64,000 nt of DNA from Anniella stebbinsi (lineage: Eukaryota; Chordata; Lepidosauria; Squamata; Anniellidae). Position 1 is the first letter of the stretch; each line of letters opens with the position of its first letter. Of this stretch, positions 57,165 to 64,000 are shown in pieces. The stretch spans positions 221,829,517 through 221,893,516 of the forward strand of contig JARDYH010000004.1 of NCBI GenBank assembly GCA_029215795.1, written 5' to 3'. The notes under the pieces were generated by a model that was not told where the DNA came from, did not search any database, and saw only the letters and a list, made by a program, of their open reading frames with translations. A program made the translations under genes and the position numbers.

Positions 57165-57245
57165 TGCACTAAATCGCTGGTGTGATGGAGCTCATCATAT
57201 ACCACTTTCATAACGCTAGGTCCTGCTGGGTGTAGATCTGGCCAT
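57165..57245. repeat. partial copy of the 26722 fold-back family
   Basis: tataccactttcataacgct followed by gctgggtgtagatctggcca corresponds to the right half of the 26722 element. Confidence 0.5.
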
Positions 57246-57740
57246 AGAGTTGCCATTTTCCGTGGCAGCCGCATGCTTGTTATTTATGATGATGTTTAAA
57301 ATCCCTTTCCTCCTTCTGTGATGGAATTCAAGGCAATGTCTATAGCAGAGGTCTGCAACACAGTGCCCCCAGGTGCCCAGGGGCACCTCTAGAGGCACCT
57401 GTACAACTTTTCACTCCTGCCCCTTGGGGTTAGGAACAAGCCCACTTTTTAAAATGCAGTCCTTTGGGGCTCACCTCTTTCTGTTTGGAAACAGGAGCAG
57501 ACTCCAGCATCTCCTGACGTAAAAGACCCAGAATGAACCCTTTCTTAGCCCCCGTTTGCAGTTTTGCAGAATATCCCTCCTCTTTGTGAACTAACTGAAC
57601 AGGCCACCGGAAACTGGGCTCCTATGCTGTTGCCCTCCCCTCATGGCGCTGGCATTCCCAGGACTCCAAAGGAATGATTCAGTCCACTCTGCTTTGTTGA
57701 AATGTCCTTGGCAGCCCCCACAGACAGTGAATCTGAAGGG

Positions 57741-57741
<1 letters not shown>

Positions 57742-57782
<41 letters not shown>

Positions 57783-57799
57783 CCCCCCCCCCCCCCCAG
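57742..57799. repeat. (CT)n followed by a long C-run
   Basis: About 19 CT units, TT, then 18 C. Confidence 0.95.
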
Positions 57800-58480
57800 C
57801 CTGGTCAGCTAGCACTTTAGGTTTATAAAGGTTATAGAAATGTTTGGGAAATTGCTGGTTGTGCTTCTGGCGCAGTTTCATGCAGGGCTATATGGAAAGA
57901 GCAGAAGCCACGCTTTGATATGCATACGCCACGGTAGACATAAATCGGTCCCCCCTTTCTTTGGGAGAAACACATGCTTAAGATGCTGAATGTGTTTAGG
58001 TGAGTGTTGCCAGCTGGGCCATTGAATTGATGGATGTACACAACACTCCCTTGTCCCCGTGTTTTTGTGCCGTTTTCCTGACTCCTGTGTTTCCATATCA
58101 ACAAGAGAGCCCCCCCCCCCCCAACGCCTCTTTTGGGGCCAAAGGGAATTCTAAAGTTTAAAAAGAAGTTGGCCTGGATGAAGGAGGACCTCATATTCAG
58201 TCCTAGCAGAGATGTGTCCAGGACATCCTGCTGTTCAGAGCTCATTTCATTGATGGATTGTGTAAGGGCCCCTTGCAGGCTCTCCTTTCTTTCCTCGATC
58301 TGTGCTAGCGATTGTTGGACCTCTGCAGTTGCTGGCAGTTTCCTAACGCTGGTATTTGATTGCTGTAATGTCCTCAATTCACCCTAGAAGACCCAAGCGA
58401 AAAGGGCGCACCTGTTGCATAATGGTTGGGTTCCACCACCTGTATAGGTCCCACCCAACCTGTCTGCAAAGTGGTGTAGT

Positions 58481-58700
58481 GGAGAGCCGGCATGGCATAG
58501 TGGTTAGAGTGTTGGACTGAGAATCAGGAGATCCGGGTTCTAGACCTACTCGGCTATGGAAGCTCACTGGGTGACTTTGGGCCAGTGACAGCCTCTCAGC
58601 CCAACCTACCTCACAGGGTTGTTGCTGTGAGGATAAAATGGAGAACCTTGAAGGAAAAAAAATGGGATATAAATGCAGTCAACCAATCAATACATTTCAG
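58481..58700 (+). mobile_element. tRNA-derived SINE, best preserved copy
   Basis: gccggcatggcatagtggtt (A-box region) and gagatccgggttctagacct (B-box region) open it; then ctcactgggtgactttgggc, caacctacctcacagggttg and tgggatataaatgcagtcaa. Confidence 0.82.
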
Positions 58701-59140
58701 AATTCATGCTGTGCTCCCAAAGCACTCAGTCAGTGGTAGGTTTTACCGTGACTTTTAGATCTCTTGACAGATGGTTCTGATTTGGCGTGTGTTGTTTAAT
58801 GCAAGTAGGTTCCAGACAGAATTATGAGAAGTCGCTCCTGCTTTTCACCGTCTTGCAAAGATGCACATTGGATCAATTAGTTTGTGGAGTTTGCTAAATG
58901 TGGGCTTCTTTGTAATGAGTTAGACATGGAAGTCGCCTTGAATTGCCTTTTCACTCCATCTTAAGGCAATTTTTGTTGGTTTTGTTTGTGTTGTGCAATC
59001 CTGAACTAGGATGTTGGGGATGAAAGGGAACAAATACTGGAGGAAGAAGAGAGAAATGAGAAACGTAAAGGAGGTTAGCTGTGGTATTTCCCTAGAACTG
59101 CCTACGAACTATGGTTGGAATGCTGTTAACACCCTCCCTA

Positions 59141-59439
59141 GGGTGACCATATGAAAAGGAGGAAAAGGCTCCTGTATCTTTCACAGTTGCATAGATAAGG
59201 GAATCTCAGTAGGTGCTATTTGCATGCATGCAGCACCTGGTGAAATCTGCTCTTCATCACAACAGTTAAAGGCTATACTAGATTGACCAGATGCCGAAGA
59301 GGGCAGGGCTCCTGCACCTTTAACTGTCGTGATGAAGAGGGCATTTCACAAGGTGCTGCATTGACACCTGCTGAAATTCCCTTTTCTATGCAACTGTTAA
59401 AGATACAGGAGCCCAGTCCTCCTTTCCATATGGTCACCC
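59141..59439. mobile_element. TA-type fold-back element, long form
   Basis: It begins gggtgaccatatgaaaagg after CTA and ends ccatatggtcaccc before a long C-run at 59441-59462. The inner terminal motif ttgaccagatgccgaagagg lies near 59283. The right TA is not intact, probably altered with the C-run. Confidence 0.82.
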
Positions 59440-59602
59440 TCCCCTCCCCCCCCCCCCCCCCCACACACATTTTCCTTCTTCCTGCTGTTCACCTGTAAGG
59501 AAACTGGCAAAAGAAATCCTTGCTGGGGGAAGGATGTCCATATACAAGGCAAAAGCAAGGGATTGAGGACAATGGCTGCAGCTTTTGATAACGTCATTGT
59601 TA

Positions 59603-59780
59603 GGCTGACCATATAAAAAGGAGGACAGAACTCCTGTAACTTTAACAGTTGTAGAGAAAAGGGAATTTCAACAGATGTTATTTGTATGCAATTAGTTCCT
59701 GGTGAAATTCCATCTTCATCACAACAGTTAAAGGTGCAGGCACTATACTAGAGTGACCATATACAAAAGAAGGCAGGGCA
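59603..59780. mobile_element. TA-type fold-back element, right half lost
   Basis: It begins ggctgaccatataaaaagg after TA and reads through the first half to the central motif agagtgaccatatacaaaag, then breaks off in unrelated DNA. It lies only about 160 bp from the copy ending at 59439, in the same orientation. Confidence 0.78.
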
Positions 59781-60409
59781 ATATGTGTTTGTTCCTGCTG
59801 CCCTCATTTCTGGTTGGCTATTTGGGGGAGCCCTGGGCTGTGGACTTTGTCCCCAAGGTCCGGGCCTGGCTGCCCTACATCTCCTGTAGCTCTTCTGAAC
59901 TTTTACAAAACCAATCGTCCTGTTTTGCTCCCTCTGCCTAGAATTTCCCCATAGAACACTTATATGGTGCCTCGTCTCTTTCCAGTGGAAACCAACTTAA
60001 AGTAGTAGAGCATCCCACGAAGGAACAGAAAAGTATTTTCAAAGGTGTAAACAACCGCAAGGGATTTTGAGGGGTGGTGGTGGAATTTCTAGGAATCCAA
60101 GCGGCTGGATGCCTGGGGAATTTTCCCAGTCCTGTTCATGCAGTAGATATTCCAGACAAAAGCTGAGTGACACCTTTGGCACCCAGCCGTCACAATTACG
60201 AGATCAAGGCCGTCTGTTTGTGATGATAATAGTTCCTCCAACGCTTGCCTTTGTTTGTTGCCTGTTAAGACCCATGCAAGGTTGCATAATCCCCGTTACT
60301 GCAGGCGCTCTGCTGTGTTTTCTGGTCATGTCGCTCATAGCATGACTTAAAAGCTTCATACCCCTTTATTCTGACTCTGTGACCTCAGGCGCTTTTCCCA
60401 AGTCTTCTA

Positions 60410-60640
60410 GGCCCTTTCCACACCAGGCGTTTCACCTGGGTTGGCCCTCGGCTGGTCCCTGTGAGTCCAAATAATGCACAGGGACTCCCGGGGTCGGGGG
60501 CAGGGGGGTTGGCCATGGGATTTTCCAGGTTTAAGGGAAACCTGAAAACCCCCGGATTTTCCCGTGCTCCCGGGAAGTTTCTGGGACCGCGGGAGATGTG
60601 GCCTCCCGTCCCGGGTGCTGGCCGCTTACTCGGGAGTAGT
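60410..60640. repeat. GC-rich DNA element, left part only
   Basis: ggccctttccacaccaggcg, then tggtccctgtgagtccaaat and cacagggactcccggggtc match the left part of 42340-42910. The right part is missing. Confidence 0.55.
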
Positions 60641-61598
60641 GAATTAATCTGTGAATTACTATAATAAAGATTTTAGCTGACACTTTTTGAGTGGGTAGGG
60701 TCATCCGGGGACAATGTGGAGGAGGAGCCAAATGGGCAGAGAAAGGAAAGATAGTACCAGGGAGAAAATGTGAGATTATGTTGGGTGGAAGGGAATCTAG
60801 AAGAGGAAGAGCGAAGATGGGAATGTTTGTGTGTTGAGGGCAAGGGAGAGGGTGAGTGCATTCTTTAGGAAGTGTTTAATACATTGGAGAACAGGTTATT
60901 TACTCAGAAGCAAAGACTAGTGCACTCTGTAACGAGATAAAAATTGGCGGTGACTCCTTCACTTTTAAGCGTCTGACCTGGATGTAGTTGACAGTTTTAT
61001 CTTTAATATTACAGCACATAACAGGACTGTCTGTTCTCTGTGCTACCCCACTTCACCCTTTAGAACTCTACTACCTGTATAAATGATGGAAACTAAGAGA
61101 AATTTACGGGAAGTACCTTATTTTGCACTATTCATTCTGCTTCTGCATGTGAGGGGGGAGTGCCAGGACTCTGCAGGGCACTGAAGCCCTACCCCTGACT
61201 TCTGGAAAGCTTATTCTGTCATTTCTCTGGCTCTTAAGGCTTCGGCAGGTCTATCATCACCATCATAAGCCCTAGAAACTTGCTCTGGCGCAATTATGGG
61301 CGTGCCCTGTGTCCAGAGGATAAGGCGTTATGCTGCCCACATGGCTTTAATATATTTCTGGGTCAGCAACGCCATTGGTTTTCAAACGTTTGATCTTCGG
61401 AGAACTCTTTACACATTGAAACCCTTGGATGTTTCAGAGGATTCTGGGAAGGACATGCTCAGTTTGTGTAGGGCACTGATCTGTCCTGCTGAGCCTCATT
61501 TTTGTCTCTCATGAACTGAGAATGTGCCCTAAAGTATACTGAAGGTTCCCCTGATGATAGGTAGTGGTGTGTTTTCAGAGACTTTTGGCTTGATATTA

Positions 61599-61655
61599 AG
61601 AACATAAGAGCCATGCTGGATCAGACCAAAGGTCCATCTGTTCTACTGGCTTTCT
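61599..61655 (-). repeat. dispersed retro-repeat, short fragment
   Basis: agaacataagagccatgctg then gatcagaccaaaggtccatc. Confidence 0.55.
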
Positions 61656-61984
61656 ACCTTCATAACTGGTTTTTATTGTTGTTATTGCTACTATAGGGTT
61701 TGTTTACTAGGAAAACTAATTTGTTACTAGGAGAAGATGGGGAGTTTATTTATAGTTTGTTGACGGAAACCTGTAAAAAATTATTTACAGTTACTTACTG
61801 TGAGTAGGGAGGGAAGAGTTTACTGCCCTGGCTTCTTCACCTTGTTGCTAAACTCTCACAGTTGCTTAACTCTCTCGTTTGCTGACGCTTTGTCACCGGG
61901 GCTGAGACGCTTCCTCAATGGGGCTCCTCATGTCGGAGAGTTGATTTTCTCATTGAAGGCCCGTTGATAGGTTTTTGAGGGCCC

Positions 61985-62065
61985 CGGAAAATAAGAAGGT
62001 TTTCACCTGGCGTCGAAAGGAGTATAATGTAGGTGCCAGGTGAACTTCTCTAGGGACCAGGGTTG
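61985..62065 (-). repeat. L2-type LINE coding fragment
   Basis: ggttttcacctggcgtcgaa then taatgtaggtgccaggtgaa matches the LINE at 46322-46375. Confidence 0.68.
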
Positions 62066-62629
62066 AGCAGCTGCCTCTTCCGTCTTTCCTGGCATGGCAG
62101 GGAGGCCTTAAGTAATTGTGGGACCACAGGAGTGCATGATTGGACAGTATATCTATGTAGCCAGGCAGCTCATGAATCCCCTTAGGGAGAAGAAGAATAT
62201 GAGTTGTGGGAGAGAGCAACATCCTAAGATAGCTTTGACTCTCCACATCATACAGTTTGTGTGTGCTTTCAGGCACAAATGTCAGTACATAATTCATCTG
62301 AAAGAGATATGTGGAATGTTGTATATTTGATGTCGGCCAGAACACTAAAGACATGAATAATTACAGTCGGATTACCATTCCATTTGTACTTTTTTAAAAA
62401 AAAGGAATAAGAAGTGGAAACTTTCCCCCCTCTAGAAGCATCTGAGATCAATTCATCACATCGAGTCAGTCTGAAGTTAAGATCTTTTCTTGTGCAATTT
62501 CCACCAACAATAAATCAGGGATGGTAGAGGCCCTATTTTATTCCATAAATGTTTGTCTCCTTTCCCAATTTATGAAACATTGGTGCTCACTGGTAATATC
62601 GCTAATATAAATGACTCCAGTTCAGCAGA

Positions 62630-62925
62630 ATGCTGCCATGAAGAACCTCGGCGGTGGGCCTTCTCTGTAGTGGCACCCACCCTCTGGAAAACGCTCCCTC
62701 GTGAGGTTCGGGAGGCAGAAAATGTTACATCTTTTAAATGCCTCCTGAAGACATACCTTTTTACACATGCTTTCCCTGGTTTTTAATGTAGCTCATTTTA
62801 CACTGCCTTTTTAACTTTTTAATGTTTCACATTTATATTGTTATTCTTATAGTTTTTAATTGTGCACTGCCCAGAGAGCTTCAGCAGATGGGCAGTATAA
62901 AGATGTAATAAAATAAATTTTAAAA
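62630..62925 (+). mobile_element. L2-type LINE 3' end
   Basis: Encodes RRWAFSVVAPTLWKTLPREV then LLKTYLFTHAFPGF and a stop, then the tail attgtgcactgcccagagag and an A-rich end. Confidence 0.8.
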
Positions 62926-63174
62926 AAATCTATTTAGTCTTGTGTAATCCCATCAAAATGAATGGGACTCTTATCTCAGTCACTATGACAGATAAGGATA
63001 TAGCCATTGTCAATTTAACTCTTTATACTCCATGTTTTTTTCTCATGACATATGTCAAATTCTAGACTGGTAGATGCGATTGCATATATTGCAAACATAT
63101 GTGTTATCATCAAACATCACAAATAGTTGTATTTATTGGTCGTTCTGTGACCAATAGAATGTCTCCAAGTAATA

Positions 63175-63480
63175 TTATGAAAGTGGGCCTTCTCAGTAGT
63201 GGTACCTACCCTCTGGAGCAATCTCCCACAAGTGATCCAAGAGGCAGAAAGGGTGGCAAATTTCAAAAGCCTTTTCAAAACTTAGCTGTTTACAAAGGCT
63301 TTCCTTGGCCTGCAATGCTGCTGGGTTGTACTGTTTATTGTTTATGCTGTAATTTTTTTTCAAAAATATTTGTTATTTTATATTGTATTACATTAACATT
63401 TTATAAGTATTATAAGTATAAGTGTAACCCGTTTAGAGATTCGGTTGTATTATGTGGGGTATAAGTATAGTAAATGAATA
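63175..63480 (+). mobile_element. L2-type LINE 3' end
   Basis: gggccttctcagtagtggta then ccctctggagcaatctccca is a degenerate form of the same tail; ends cccgtttagagattcggttg and (TAAA)-rich DNA. It lies 320 bp before the fifth SLC4A4 exon. Confidence 0.7.
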
Positions 63481-63800
63481 ATAAATATGGTGTTCTAGTA
63501 ATTTCTTCATGTGTGTCTGAATGTGCTCCTTTTGTAGTGAATACTGAAATTAGAACCTCTGGTGGATTACAAGATAATGGGATAGATTTTATGGCATTGG
63601 ATAAGGGGCTGGGATAGGAGGGCTCAGATCTCAATGGTCAGTCTTTAGTCAAGAAATGGCTCTTCTTTGGGCTAATTCCTGTTGATGTAAGAGTGGGAAA
63701 GCTTTGGTTGCCCAAGAAAAGACATCTTACCTATTTTGCATCTCAAATCCTCGGGTATTTCTCCTAATGGGGCTGCTGTGTTTCCCTCTTTTCCATGTAG

Positions 63801-63958
63801 CTGAAGAACAAGTTCATGAAGAAGTTACCTCGAGACGCCGAGGCCTCCAACGTCCTGGTCGGAGAAGTAGACTTCTTGGAAGTCCCTTTCATTGCCTTCG
63901 TTCGGCTGCAGCAAGCCGTTATGCTCGGGGCTCTAACAGAAGTCCCTGTACCTACCCG
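63801..63958 (+). CDS. SLC4A4: SLC4A4 fifth coding exon of the A isoform (last one in the window)
   Basis: This 158-nt exon encodes residues 227-278 and two bases of the next Arg codon: [20 protein letters not shown], then [20 protein letters not shown], then [12 protein letters not shown]. The acceptor is ttttccatgtag|c and the donor is CCCG|gtaaat, in phase 2. The sequence is nearly identical to human NBCe1, with EVP in place of DTP after GEVDFL. GEVDFL and TEVPVPTR are hallmarks of the SLC4 cytoplasmic domain. In human numbering the renal-tubular-acidosis residue R298 should lie about 20 residues beyond this exon, so it is outside the window. The remaining three quarters of the protein, with the whole transmembrane domain, is not present here. 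Confidence 0.97.
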
Positions 63959-64000
63959 GTAAATGAGCGCCCTCAAAGGTGTTGCTATGTTATTTAAATC

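Larger units (their letters stand above)
55301..63800. other. intron between the fourth and fifth exons
   Basis: Filled with microsatellites, fold-back elements, one SINE and L2 ends as listed. The stretches 55755-56380, 58701-59138, 59781-60405 and 60641-61980 hold nothing I can name. An 181-codon minus-strand open frame at 57832-58377 crosses a C-run and has no recognised domain. Confidence 0.5.

Noticed and set aside
57832..58377. 181-codon open frame on the minus strand
   Set aside because: It crosses a C-run and has no recognised domain; the part near QSLAQIEERKESLQGALTQS looks coiled-coil-like, but there is no supporting context or splice signal that I trust.
58475..58560. possible tRNA gene
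   Set aside because: A-box and B-box are present, but the sequence continues into a SINE body and tail; it does not fold as a full tRNA.

Overview
The window is vertebrate nuclear DNA, most likely from a squamate reptile (a lizard is my best guess). The one recognisable gene is SLC4A4, the electrogenic sodium bicarbonate cotransporter NBCe1, on the plus strand. The squamate call rests on the repeats: L2/CR1-type LINE 3' ends with their typical tails, tRNA-derived SINEs, and many short palindromic DNA elements of the kinds I know from squamate genomes. I ran no database search.

Gene layout. Five SLC4A4 coding exons are visible: 27758-28017, 35721-35881, 38488-38667, 55224-55300 and 63801-63958. 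They join in frame and encode about the first 278 residues of the kidney-type NBCe1-A isoform, all in the cytoplasmic N-terminal domain. The rest of the gene, including every membrane segment, lies beyond the right edge. The first exon is the alternative NBCe1-A start exon. It runs straight into the exon shared by all isoforms, and the splice acceptor that the long isoforms (NBCe1-B/C) need lies inside its coding sequence at 27854-27881. The third exon ends in two donors 27 bases apart, which gives the known choice of keeping or dropping nine residues. I could not find the upstream exons of NBCe1-B, so 1-27.3 kb is best read as the intron of the long transcript upstream of the internal promoter.

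Best candidate for something undescribed. In the 16.6-kb intron between the third and fourth exons, 51402-51497 looks like a 96-nt cassette exon. It has a long AG-free pyrimidine tract, a branch-point-like TTGAC 33 nt before its AG, an open frame of exactly 32 codons, a GTAAGT donor, and phase 1 at both ends, matching the exons on either side. It also contains an ATG in a strong context, so it could be an alternative first exon instead.

Repeats. The introns are full of mobile elements: a 3.5-kb L2-like LINE with endonuclease and reverse transcriptase (46.1-49.6 kb, minus strand, broken by frame changes and a stop); at least a dozen L2-type 3' fragments; a CR1 3' end; a fragment of a LINE with a restriction-like endonuclease (36.4-36.95 kb); two solo LTRs of one family; a 763-bp hAT-like element with a perfect 8-bp target duplication; several SINE families; and many fold-back elements. 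One fold-back family (TA-flanked, 168-bp and about 316-bp forms) occurs six times, and one copy was split by the LINE. None of these contributes visibly to SLC4A4 coding sequence.
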